Positions 34,819 through 44,590 of a DNA stretch of 64,000 nt are shown in pieces (positions within the stretch are counted from its first letter, which is position 1; each line of letters opens with the position of its first letter). This DNA is from Procambarus clarkii (taxonomy: Eukaryota; Arthropoda; Malacostraca; Decapoda; Cambaridae), in contig NC_091152.1 of assembly GCF_040958095.1 (NCBI RefSeq), positions 22,629,998 to 22,693,997 on the forward strand. Direction: 5' to 3'. The translations under genes and the position numbers were made by a program. The notes beneath the pieces were generated by a model. It had not been told where the DNA came from. It searched no databases and saw nothing but the letters and a program-made list of their open reading frames with translations.

Positions 34819-35057
34819 ATGGCGAGGACTAACCCTTCATGCAAACTGCACCTACTATCAAGAAGAAGAAGATTTTGTGTTCCACCGATAGTATTATCGT
34901 AAGTAAGCACTTATATTTTATATTTTATTAAATTAATTGATTCTATTTTTCTGTAATAAAGGTCCAAAGGGTTGTTAAGGAACAAGGGTGTAGCGATACC
35001 GACGCTCAGTGCGCTCAACTCACACCAAAGTATCACCTGTGTAGCTTCTGTAATTAG
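34819..35057 (+). CDS. Candidate two-exon leader gene downstream of the CRE motif
   Basis: ATG at 34819 has good context (GTCATGG); a second ATG is at 34839. A strong donor (ATC|GTAAGT, 34899) and an acceptor (ATAAAG|GTCC, 34961) would remove a 63-bp intron. From the second ATG the joined frame stays open to a TAG at 35055-35057 and encodes MQTAPTIKKKKILCSTDSII, then VQRVVKEQGCSDTDAQC and a Cys-containing end. The first ATG gives a different, also open frame. No domain is recognised. It may be the first exons of a longer transcript that includes the DUF4806-like exons. Low confidence. Confidence 0.22.
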
Positions 35058-35464
35058 TGTTAATTAGTTATGCTATAAGATAATGAAGCGAGTATAAGAT
35101 TAACTCGCTACAAGGGTACTGTGTTGGGAGGTGAGGGCTGTTACTGGTGTCTGTGGGGATGTGAGGACTTGTACCAACCACTATCACCACCAGTACCTTG
35201 TCTTGCATCCTGCTTAGTATTCCTATTGAGATATGAAGTATTATTGCATTCATATAATTATTCATTCATTGTCATTACTATTTTTATGGGCTATGTTCTG
35301 TTACCCTAATGCTTTTTACCCCTGAGCATGTCCATTTACTCTCCAGCCCTTCACAAGCCACTGCTGCACCCCCTCCATGCCCATACTTACTGTGCTTATT
35401 CTTACAGGACTGCACTGCATTATGTGGTGCTCACTGCCTGGACACCTTGATACATGCATTATAG
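35058..35464. other. No gene recognised
   Basis: The composition is mixed and short frames on both strands lack similarity I can place. The end of this stretch is C-rich (CACTGCTGCACCCCCTCC). Confidence 0.5.
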
Positions 35465-35600
35465 GGTTCTGGTAGTTGTTCTACTCACCAAGCCCTTCCA
35501 AGGCCAGGCTTGACATGTGAGAGCTTGGTCCAACAGGCTGTTGCTTGGACAGGCCCCTCAGGCCCACATATCCACCACAGCCTTGTTTGTCCGGCACTTC
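35465..35600. repeat. Short dispersed repeat of a type I remember from decapod genomes
   Basis: The segment around CAACAGGCTGTTGCTTGGAC and GGCCCACATATCCACCACAG resembles, from memory, a repeat common in crayfish and lobster sequences. Its origin (SINE or LINE 3' region) is uncertain. Confidence 0.4.
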
Positions 35601-35806
35601 AAAATCAAATGTTTATTTACGTAAGGTACATACATATTTTTAGGTAAGGTACTCTTTATTTGGGTAAATTTATCTTCGTAGTATTTAGCTTTGGCTCGTC
35701 TAATTATCTTGGATAGCAATAACGAGTAATTCTTTGAGAATTCTTTGGAGACAATTCCTAACCTATACTTCTCCCAACCTATACTTCTTCTCAAGGTCAT
35801 CTTCAC
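35600..35806 (-). pseudogene. L2/CR1-type LINE fragment between endonuclease and RT
   Basis: The minus strand reads EKYRLGIVSKEFSKNYSLLL followed by SKIIRRAKAKYYEDKFTQIK. This matches the equivalent stretch (YSSVLTSIIRAKRSYYENRF) of the LINE at 32262-34713. A short truncated fragment. Confidence 0.6.
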
Positions 35807-35989
35807 TTCTTGAAGATGTTCAGGTTTTCTCTTGAAGATGTCGACGGTTGTTCCAGCAATACTGTATTTCTTTTATTGCTGAAAACCTGTTTTCAGCCAT
35901 AAAAAAATAATCCTGAATCCAGAAAAAAATCCCTTTTGTATCGTCTGGAAATTTTCAAATATTGCTGATCAAACCTGAGTCTAAATTAT

Positions 35990-36380
35990 TTGTATATATT
36001 ATGAATTACAGAGGTCCCAGGACAGGGTTTTTAGGCACTCCACTTACATTTTCCCACTCTGACTTAACCCCCATTTATACAAACTCAGTCTTATCTTTTA
36101 GCTAATAATTTATTGTACACACCATACTCAGCCTGTGTAGGGTAGTTTATTGTGCATGTGTAGTATATTTGGTATATTTAATGCCTCTAACCTCTCCTCA
36201 TAGTTCTTGTCCTTCAGTTCTGGGAGCCACTTAGTAGCATGTCTTTGCACCTTTTCCAGTTTGTTTATGTGCTTCTTAAGATATGGGCACCATACAACCG
36301 CTGCATATTCCAACTTTGGTCTAACAAAAGTCGTGAACAATTTCTTGAGTATTTCGCCATCCATGCATTTAAAAGCTCTG
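35990..36380 (-). pseudogene. CR1-like LINE fragment, RT to thumb region
   Basis: The frame at 36128-36364 encodes MDGEILKKLFTTFVRPKLEY, then VWCPYLKKHINKLEKVQRHA and TKWLPELKDKNYEERLEALN. It is nearly the same protein as at 41755-41975. Compared with that copy, a stretch before PYLKKH is missing. RT pieces upstream (35990-36120) are only faintly traceable. Confidence 0.65.
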
Positions 36381-36720
36381 AATATTATCCTTTACCTGCA
36401 ATTGGTTGTTGCTGTATTTATAGAATATGATTTGTTCTACTTTACATTTGTTTGTTCCTTTTTTTCAAAATTTCTTTCTGCCTCTCTCCTCACTGCCGTG
36501 TAGTTGTTTCTCTTTGTATTACTGGTATGTTTGGGGGTTTGGCCTCTTCGTATATTGATTCCATTTTTGTGTCTTTTGGTCTCTGTCCGTCTTGAAATTT
36601 CAGTTGAACAAATCCTGTTTCCTAGTTCTGCATCTTTGTTTTGGTATAAATGTTTTTGTTCCTTTATCATATATTTCACAAAATTGACATACTGTGCATT
36701 AATTCATCTCAATTACTTCC
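36380..36720 (-). pseudogene. LINE linker fragment between endonuclease and RT
   Basis: The minus strand carries a basic stretch (RREAERNFEKKEQTN, SRRTETKRHKNGINIRRGQ). It corresponds to the linker QRCRTRKRGKIAQTYKQYKD of the LINE at 41455-43310. Decayed. Confidence 0.45.
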
Positions 36721-36724
36721 TTTC

Positions 36725-38040
36725 CTAACAGCAAGCCTTTCCAGTAAAATTCTTTGAATTCTTTTCTGACTTCTGGCCTAATGTTTGTTTTATCCTAGTG
36801 TGTATGATGCCTAGCGTGTGTCTGGTGCCTGTTGTGTTAAACCGAAGATAAATGCATAAGTATAGGTCAGTAATTTCTCCAGCTTTGAAAGGGGCTTTCA
36901 TTATGCAGCAGTATTCCACTCTAGAGAGCACTAGCGTCTTGAAAACTATCATCATCGGTATAGCATCTCTAGTGTGAAAAGTTCTTGTTATCTATCCTGT
37001 CATTTTTCTTGCAGTTGTGACGGCTACTTTATTGTGTTCTTTAAATGTAAGGCCTTCTGACATCAGTACACCCAAATCCTTTACGTTGCTTTTCCGTTCA
37101 ATGTTATGATTTGACTGAGTTTTGTAAGTGGTTTCCGTTTTTATATTTTTTATTTTTTCCGTAGCGCATGAGCTGAAACTTATGTTCGTTAATCACCATG
37201 TTATTTTCTGTAGCCCATAGAAAGACCTGATTTACATCTGATTGGAGGTTTGCCGTGTCCTCTATGTTGCCTACTCTCGTGAAGATTCTAGTGTCATCTG
37301 CAAAGGATGATCAAGTACTATAGGTTGTGTCCTTGTCTATGTCCGATATGAGGATGAGAAAAAGTATTGGAGCAAGCACAGTACGCTTGGGGACTGAGCT
37401 CTTTACGGTTGATGGTCCAGATTTTATTTTGTTGACTACTACACATTGGGTTCTATTAGTCAGGAAGTTGTATATCCATCTGCCTATTTTTCCGGTAATT
37501 CCTTTTGAACGCATTTTATGTGCAATAACACAATGGTCACATTTGTCAAAGGCTTTTTTTTGTCAAAGCGTTTTGTTTGTCTTCCATGGCATCTAGTGCC
37601 ATGTCAGAGTGGTCCAGCAACTGTGATAGGCAAGAGCGCCCTGTTCTGAAACCATGTTGTCTGGGGTTATGGAGATGCTGTGATTCCATGTATTTTGTGA
37701 TCTTACTTCTTAGCATTCTCTCAAAGATTTTTATGATGTGCGATGTTAGTGCTATCGGTCTGTAGTTTTTTGCCTCTGCCTTATTTCCTCCTTTATGGGG
37801 CGGTGCTATCTCTGCTGTTTTTAGTATGTCAGGGACAATGCCAGTATCTTGGCTTTGTCTCCAAAGAATGTGAAGGGCCTGCGATAACGTTTTTTACAGT
37901 TCTTGATGAATATAGAGTTCCAAGAGTCAGGGCCTGGTGCAGAGTGCATAGGCATACTGTCTATGGCTTCTTCAAAATCCAGTGGGGATAGGATCACATC
38001 TGATTTATGATTTGATGTTGGTATCATATCCATGAAAAAT
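36725..38040 (-). pseudogene. Second CR1-type LINE: RT domain in pieces
   Basis: On the minus strand, from 38033 downwards, a pre-RT segment comes first (LDFEEAIDSMPMHSAPGPDS). A palm motif follows (KAFDKCDH near 37530), then GITGKIGRWIYNFLTNRTQC and LAPILFLILISDID. At 36725-36955 it reads FKTLVLSRVEYCCIMKAPFK. This family, with EYCC...P-FKAGEI, is distinct from the one with EYAAVVWCP. Frames are broken several times. Non-functional. Confidence 0.65.
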
Positions 38041-38480
38041 TCATTTGGGTTATCAATCAGATGGATGGAGAGCTACACTCGTGGTGTCCCATTTTCCCAG
38101 CACTCTTTGTCATATAATGCTTTGAAACTTTTGACGGATTTGGCCTCCACCACCTTCTCACCTAACATGTTCCAACCGTTTACCATTCTGTTTGCAAAAG
38201 TGAATTGTCTTACATTTCTTCGGCATCTTTGTTTAGTTCGTTTAAATCTATAACCTCTTGTTCTTGAAATTCCAGGTCTCGGGAAATCTTCCCTATCAAG
38301 TTTATCAATTCCTGTTACTGTTTTGTACGTAGTGATCATATCTCCTCTTTTCCTTCTGTCTTCTAGTTTGGAATATTTAATGCCTCTAATGTCTCCTCAT
38401 AAATCCTGCCCTTCAGTTTTGGTATGAATGTTTGTGTGCCTTCATCGTATATTTTGCAAAATATGGAATACATCTCATTT
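38041..38480 (-). pseudogene. CR1-like LINE C-terminus and 3' region
   Basis: The minus frame at 38073-38339 encodes MITTYKTVTGIDKLDREDFP, RRNVRQFTFANRMVNGWNML and EKVVEAKSVKSFKALYDKE. This is the C-terminus of the family found at 41455-43310 and matches the remnant type in the satellite unit in overall form. Confidence 0.65.
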
Positions 38481-38680
38481 ACTTTACTTTAAGAATATGG
38501 TTCGATCAATTAAAAGCCCTCTTGTTCAAATTGCAAAGAGACTGAAAGAGATGCAGCATGCTCAATGGATTATATATTAGTGATTATTATTAGGATTATA
38601 TATTAGTGAATCATATTAGTGATTCAATTATTATGGTCATAAAACAATAAACAAATAGTTTTGGTGTTATTACACTCTAT

Positions 38681-39000
38681 TCACAGGTTATATATAAGTA
38701 TCTGCATGTTTTGTTCACCATTACAAACCACTAAGTTGGTTTGATTTTTGTTGAGATTGTTATTTATGATAAGATTCCTTACGTTATCTGAGAATGAAGC
38801 TATGTCGGTATTGGGAAATCTATAGATGGCACTTATAGTCAAGGAGGATTTAAGGGATTTACTGGAGAACTTGGCAAAGGTATATTCACAATAGTCGTCT
38901 CTATTACTAATGAGACTATTGCAGATGAAGGTATCTTTGTAAGATATTGCTATGCCACCTCCTTTTTTTATTAGGCCTGCAGTTGTGAATGGCTTTATTA
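38681..39000 (-). pseudogene. L2/CR1-type LINE endonuclease fragment
   Basis: The minus strand reads [40 protein letters not shown] and [20 protein letters not shown]. This is the APE-type endonuclease region immediately upstream of the part preserved at 32262. The 38500-38680 stretch beside it is AT-rich with short repeats and holds no gene. Confidence 0.65.
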
Positions 39001-39049
39001 TCAGCCAAGTTGTAGCATACAACATAGCATATATATGTATATGGCATAC

Positions 39050-39202
<153 letters not shown>

Positions 39203-39205
39203 ATG

Positions 39206-39442
39206 TTACAACATAACAGGCCAATTACACTGGATTAATCTTTGTGTTTAGATAGGAGATGCCTCGTATGGGCCAATAAGCCTTCTGCAGCCCCTATGTT
39301 TATCCCTTATGTATCCCCCCATGTTTTCACCTTCATTGTATTATCACCTGACCTAATGCGGGTATAAAATCAACTAATATATATATATATATATATATAT
39401 TCAAAATTCGTCAGTGTACTACATTTTTGTTGTTGCTTTTAG
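39206..39442. other. Short LINE-like 3' segment and (TA)n, no gene
   Basis: TGCCTCGTATGGGCCAATAA and the following ~90 bp resemble a dispersed LINE 3' untranslated region. A (TA)10 tract follows at 39379-39400. A pyrimidine-rich stretch then leads into the acceptor CTTTTAG at 39442. Confidence 0.4.
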
Positions 39443-39602
39443 GTGATGCTTTTAACCAGTGTACGTGGGTCTGATTGTGCAACCACAGTTCGAAGAATAA
39501 TGAAGATATGAACAAACGGCCTGTGGTCACTATACAGTCTGGAAGGGCAAAAGAAGAAATTGGCATTTCTACAAAAACAAGAACTATATAATGTTATTTT
39601 AA
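39443..39602 (+). CDS. DUF4806-like gene, exon A
   Basis: A TTGCTTTTAG acceptor precedes the exon and an A|GTAAGT donor follows it. The 160-bp exon reads TSVRGSDCATTVRRIMK, then TNGLWSLYSLEGQKKKLAFL and QKQELYNVIL. This follows the pattern I recall for DUF4806 (a 'VRRIMKxLxTNxLAxxYxxxGxxGKxAF' core). One in-frame TGA at 39509-39511 interrupts the VRRIMK helix, so this copy is probably a pseudogene or carries a local error. The phase at the donor (1 nt over) fits exon B. Family call is from memory of the pattern. Confidence 0.45.
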
Positions 39603-40293
39603 GTAAGTAACCAAAAAATTTAATAATTTTTTTAAAGTTTAAAATTCACTTAAAAATGTAAATTTTAAGTTAAAAAATTTTAACCAAAAAACTTAATATT
39701 TTTCATATTTGGAACCATTCCATAATCCCAAGCATAAATGATAATATTTCTATCACTTGCTCTTAAGATTGTTTCATTTAATAGAGGTTGGGCATAATTG
39801 TTCTCTGCTGCTAATAGAACTGACTGACTTAGCTATAGGAAAATGTAAACTTAATTGGTTTATCCATTACAGTATTTTGCAGTTTATTTCATGATCCTGT
39901 GCTTAATACTTGCATAAATAGTAGATTACAAAATGCATTTTTATATTATTAGTATTGAATAATAATAATGCAAATAATTGACTTATAAATGATGTACAAT
40001 TAATTGGTAGGTGATATTATATTATTAATATTTTTTCATTCTTGCAAAGCCTTAACAAAGTCATTAACATGTTAATATAAACTTGATCACCTTCCACTTA
40101 TTTTCTCATGTGCTACCTACATGTACAAAACCTTATTCCTAAATGCATATTTTGTTCTGAAACTTGTCCTTTATATGTTGTGTATCACCATCTCTGGAGA
40201 GTTTTATCTGATTGATGTATAAATTACTTTTAATTTTACAGAATATTATTGTTATACTGAATTTATTATTATATAAATAACTTAATTTTACAG
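39603..40293 (+). other. Intron between DUF4806-like exons A and B
   Basis: This 691-bp AT-rich sequence starts GTAAGTAA and ends AATTTTACAG. An ATTTTACAGAAT segment occurs twice near its end (about 40236 and 40286), so a second acceptor is possible. No other feature seen. Confidence 0.45.
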
Positions 40294-40393
40294 AATCATC
40301 TATCAACGCACATCCACAAGTTGAGGAGGAGGATGTGACCTTCCAGATGTCTGAAGTACTGAAACAGGCACCAAACAGGCCTGGTGGATCTAG
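40294..40393 (+). CDS. DUF4806-like gene, exon B
   Basis: This 100-bp exon sits between AATTTTACAG and AG|GTACAA. In the phase dictated by exon A it reads KSSINAHPQVEEEDVTFQMS, then EVLKQAPNRPGGS, with no stop. It ends 2 nt into a codon. The LKQAPNR string resembles the 'WLxxAxxR' end of DUF4806. The clean phase fit with both neighbouring exons is the main support. Confidence 0.45.
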
Positions 40394-40438
40394 GTACAAG
40401 CTAAAATAATTTAATTTTTTTTTTTTTTACTAATTGTC

Positions 40439-40440
<2 letters not shown>

Positions 40441-40504
<64 letters not shown>
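40441..40504. repeat. (AT)n microsatellite left of MITE 1
   Basis: About 64 bp of AT dinucleotides directly abuts the MITE terminus. Confidence 0.95.
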
Positions 40505-40507
<3 letters not shown>

Positions 40508-40890
40508 GTACCTAGTAGCCAGAACGCACTTCTCTGCCTAGTTTGCAAGGCCCGATTTGCCTAATAAGCCAAGTTTTCATGAACTAATTGTTTTTCGACG
40601 ACCTAACCTACCTAACCTAACCTAACCTAGCTTTTTCGGCTACCTAACCTAACCTACCCTATAAAAATAGGTTAGGTTAGGTTAGGTAGGGTTGGTTAGG
40701 TTCGGTCATATATCTACGTTAATTTTAACTCCAATAAAAATAAATTGACCTCATACATAATGAAATGGGTAGCTTTATCATTTCATAAGAAAAAAATTAG
40801 AGAAAATATATTAATTCAGGAAAACTTGGCTTATTAGGCAAATCGGGCCTTGCATAATAGGCTGAGAAGTGCATTCTGGCTACTAGGTAC

Positions 40891-40893
<3 letters not shown>
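40505..40893. mobile_element. Foldback MITE 1 with internal TTAGG-type motifs
   Basis: Long imperfect terminal inverted repeats of about 75 bp start GTCGTACCTAGTAGCC at the left and end GGCTACTAGGTACGAC at the right. Near the centre, a (CCTAA)n-rich stretch (about 40602-40656) faces a (TTAGG)n-rich stretch (about 40668-40701), which would form an inner hairpin. AT dinucleotide tracts flank both ends, consistent with a preference for TA/AT targets. There is no coding capacity. It is a non-autonomous DNA transposon of unknown superfamily. Confidence 0.85.
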
Positions 40894-40980
<87 letters not shown>

Positions 40981-41018
40981 AATAAATATATATATATATA
41001 TAAATATATATATAATGT
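40894..41018. repeat. (AT)n microsatellite between the two MITEs
   Basis: This AT dinucleotide tract has a few TAAATA interruptions. Confidence 0.95.
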
Positions 41019-41357
41019 GTCGTACCTAGTAGCCAGAACACACATCTCAGCCTACTATGCAAGGCCCGATTTGCCTAATAAGCCAAGTTTTCTTGAATTA
41101 ATGTTTTTTCGACTACCTAACCTAACATTTTCAGCTACCTAACCTAACCTATAAAGATAGGTTAGGTTCGGTCATATATCTCTATTAATTTTAACTCCAA
41201 TAAAAAAAGAATTGACCTCATACATAATGAAATGGATAGCTTTATCATTTCATAAGAAAAAAAATAGAGAAAATATATTAATTCATGAAAACTTGGCTTA
41301 TTAGGCAAATCGGGCCTTGCATAGTAGGCTGAAAAGTGCGTTCTGGCGACTAGGTAC

Positions 41358-41360
<3 letters not shown>
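41019..41360. mobile_element. Foldback MITE 2, sister of MITE 1
   Basis: The termini (GTCGTACCTAGTAGCC ... TAGGTACGAC) and the flanking AT tract are the same as in MITE 1. It is about 45 bp shorter, mainly because the inner CCTAA/TTAGG hairpin is reduced to a few motifs (about 41117-41168). Confidence 0.85.
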
Positions 41361-41431
<71 letters not shown>

Positions 41432-41450
41432 GTATGTGTGTGTGTGTGTG
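41361..41450. repeat. (AT)n followed by (GT)n microsatellite
   Basis: The AT tract to about 41427 grades into a short TG run. Confidence 0.95.
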
Positions 41451-41454
41451 TAAT

Positions 41455-43310
41455 TACCTAAGTGTAGTTAAAGGATGAGACCGTCTTCCCAGCACTCTTT
41501 GTCATATAACGCTTTGAAACTACTGACAGTCTTGGCCTCCACCACCTTCTCACCTAACTTGTTCCAACCGTCTACCACTCTATTTGCGAAAGTGAATTTT
41601 CTTATATTTCTTTAGCATCTGTGTTAAGCTAGTTTCAATCTATGACCTCCTGTTCTTGAAGTTCCAGGTCTCAGGAAATCTTCCCTGTCGATTTTATCAA
41701 TTCCTGTTACTATTTTGTATGTAGTGATCATATCACCTCTTCTGTCTTTTAGTTTTGGCATATTTAATGCCTCTAACGTCTCCTCGTAGCTCTTGCCCTT
41801 CAGTTCTGGGAGCCACTTAGTAGCATGTCTTTGCACCTTTTCCAGTTTGTTGATGTGCTTCTTAAGATATGGGCCAACTTCTGTTGTTGGGCACCACACA
41901 ACAGCTGCATATTCTAGCTTTGGCGTAACAAAAGTCATGAACAATTTCTTTAGTATATCACCATCCATGTATTTAAACGCAATTCTAAAGTTAGAAAGCG
42001 TAGCATAGGCTCCTCGCACAATATTCTTTATGTGGTCCTCAGGTGATAGTTTTCTATCTAGAACCACCCCTAGATCTCTTTCTTTATCAGAATTCTTTAA
42101 AGAATTCTCACATAATGTATAGGTTGTGTGGGGTCTATGTTCTCCTGTTCCACATTCCATAACATGGCATTTATTAACATTAAATTCCATTTGCCAAGTG
42201 GTGCTCCATATACTTATTTTATCCAGGTTTTCTTGAAGGGCATGACAATCATCTAAATTTCTTATCCTTCCTATTATCTTAGCATCATCAGCAAACATGT
42301 TCATGTAATTCTGTATACCAACTGGTAGATCATTTATGTAGACAATAAACATCACTGGTGCAAGAACTGAATCCTGTGGTACTCCACTTGTGACATTTCT
42401 CCAGTCCGATACATTGCCTCTGATTACTGCCCTCATTTTTCTATGTCAGAAAATTTTTCATCCATATTAGAAGCTTACCTGTCACCCCTCCAATATTTTC
42501 CAGTTTCCAGAACAACCTCTCTATGTGGAACTGTCGAATGCCTTTTTTAGGTCCAAATAGATGCAGTCAACCCAACCATCTCTTTCCTGTAATATATCTG
42601 TTGCTCGATCATAGAAACTGAGTAAATTCGATACACAGGATCTTCCAAATCGAAAACCATACTGTCTGTCTGAAATTATATCATTTCTCTCCAGGTGTTC
42701 TACCCATTTAGTTTTAATTATTTTTTCCAATATTCCAATTCCAATTTTTTCCAATAATGTGTGTGTGTGTATGTATATTTGTGTTGTTGAATATGACCGA
42801 AAGTCAGTCTTTCTGCCCCTCTCCTTACTGCTATTGTTGTTTCTCGCATCTTTGTATTGCTTGTATGTTTGGGCAATTTTTCCCCTTTTCCTAGTTCTGC
42901 ATCTCTGCTTTAGTATAAATTTTGTTGTGCCATTATCATATATTTCACAAAACTTGACATACATCTCATTTACTTCATGTCCTAACAGCAAGTGTTTGTC
43001 AAATTCCTTAAGGAAATATCTGAGTTCCCCATAATGACCTCTCCACAAGTCAGGTTTTTCAACTGCTTCAAGCTCATTTTCTTCCAGATTATAATGCATT
43101 GCATACTTTATTCCCAAAAAGACATGGTCACTTTTACCCAAGTGACCATGTCACTTGGGTAAAAGGAGGGAGGTACCAAAGGAGGGAGGTACTGAATGAT
43201 AAATATATCTTTCTCTTTCCTGGTAAATATAATATCCAGCATGGAGGGAACATCCCCTTCCCTCATCCTCGTAGCTTGTTTAACATGTAGAAACATGAAT
43301 GTTTACAGGG
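41455..43310 (-). pseudogene. CR1-like LINE: endonuclease end, RT and C-terminus
   Basis: On the minus strand the APE endonuclease end reads KQATRMREGDVPSMLDIIFT and GKSDHVFLGIKYAM (43310-43080). A basic linker follows (QRCRTRKRGKIAQTYKQY). RT then shows ERNDIISDRQYGFRFGRSCV, CIYLDLKKAFD, SGVPQDSVLAPVMFIVYIND and MFADDAKIIGR, followed by PKLEYAAVVWCP and HINKLEKVQRHATKWLPELK. The 270-codon frame at 41624-42436 is open across the FADD box and thumb. A (CA)n run and an internal loss near 42760 separate linker and RT, and further frame changes occur near 42440-42520 and at the C-terminus. It is the best-preserved member of its family here but not functional. Confidence 0.8.
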
Positions 43311-43320
43311 TGAGGTTTAC

Positions 43321-43365
43321 GAAATTATATATATATATATATATATATAATTGGTCTCTGGTCTA

Positions 43366-43426
<61 letters not shown>

Positions 43427-43440
43427 TTTGTGTGTGTGTA
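43321..43440. repeat. (TA)n microsatellite in two blocks
   Basis: TA dinucleotides at about 43325-43349 and 43363-43424 are followed by GTGTGTGTGTG. Confidence 0.95.
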
Positions 43441-43489
43441 ATTTATATAAATAAATAATTAAATATTAATTTTGTTAATATCTTTTCAG

Positions 43490-43586
43490 GGAAAACTTGC
43501 AAGTACAATTCGTATACAAGAAGGGCAACAAGAGCCAGAGGATGTCTACTAAGAAAATATATAAGTCTTTATCCTCACTCTCTTGA
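43490..43586 (+). CDS. DUF4806-like gene, exon C (last exon)
   Basis: An ATCTTTTCAG acceptor precedes the exon. In the phase left by exon B it reads RENLQVQFVYKKGNKSQRMS then TKKIYKSLSSLS and ends at TGA 43584-43586. It is basic, with no recognised domain, and would be the C-terminal tail. The intron from 40394 to 43489 contains both MITEs and a whole CR1-like LINE, so it has grown by insertion. All three exons are phase-compatible (1, 2, then terminal). Confidence 0.4.
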
Positions 43587-43589
43587 TAT

Positions 43590-43948
43590 ATGGTCTTCTC
43601 TGGTCTCTTTATTTTCTCTCCTCACAAATGTCCCTTTTTTTTATTTCTTTTACGTTTCTCTCCTGTTTTTCTTGTCTTTTAATCTCTCCTTTCCTCCTCT
43701 CTTCTAACACCTCTCGTTTCCTGTCTCTTCTAGCTTCTCTCTTCCTTTACTTTTTATATTTGTGGTATTCATTTATGTCATTTTTATCTTGTATATTTTT
43801 CTTGTATCTTTTTCTTATCTTGTGTTTCTCTTCCCCTTCTCTTCAATGATTTCTCATTTCTCTCCTCTCTCTGTTGTTTCTGTTCTGTCTTCTCTCTCCT
43901 TGCCTTAATTTTGTTCTGTCTCCTCTTTTGTTGTGTGTGTGTCTTTCT
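43590..43948. other. Pyrimidine-rich stretch, no gene
   Basis: T- and C-rich on the plus strand (TTCTCTCC, TTTCTCTT). It could include the 3' untranslated region of the exon C transcript. No poly(A) signal stands out. Confidence 0.5.
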
Positions 43949-44196
43949 GTCTCTGTCTGTCTCTCTCTTTCTCTCTCTCTCTCTCTGGCTCTCTTGCTCT
44001 CTCTCTCTCTCTGGCTCTCTCTCTCTCTGGCTCTCTCTCTCTCTCTCGCTCTCTCTGGCTCTCTTGCTCTCTCTCTCTCTCTCTGGCTCTCTCTCTCTCT
44101 CTCTGACTCTCTCTCTCTCTCTCTGGCTCTCTCTCTCTCTCTCTCTGGCTCTCTCTCTCTCTCTCTCTCTCTGGCTCTCTCTCTCTCTCTCTCTCT

Positions 44197-44293
<97 letters not shown>

Positions 44294-44320
44294 TCTCTCT
44301 CTCTGGCTCTCTCTCTCTCT

Positions 44321-44364
<44 letters not shown>

Positions 44365-44590
44365 CTCTCTCTCTCTCTCTGGCTCTCTCTCTCTCTCTGG
44401 CTCTCTCTCTCTCTCTCTGGCTCTTTCGCTCTCTCTGGCTCTCTTTCTCTCTGGCTCTCGCTCTCTCTCTCTCTCTGGCTCTCTCTCTCTCTCTGGCTCT
44501 CTCTCTCTCTCTGGCTCTCTCTCTCTCACTCTCTGGCTCTCTCTCTCTCTCTGACTCTCTCTCTGGCTCACGCTCTCTCTCTCTGGCTCT
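43949..44590. repeat. (CT)n tract with regularly scattered CTGGCT variants
   Basis: About 640 bp of almost pure CT on the plus strand is broken by GGCT every 10-30 bp except in a central ~90-bp pure block (about 44205-44288). Long frames on both strands (LSLSLSGSL, REREREPE) are artefacts of this composition. Confidence 0.97.

Noticed and set aside
40602-40701. TTAGG/CCTAA runs as a telomere or telomere scar
   Set aside because: The runs are short, face each other as a hairpin and lie inside a MITE with well-defined ends; an internal part of that element explains them.
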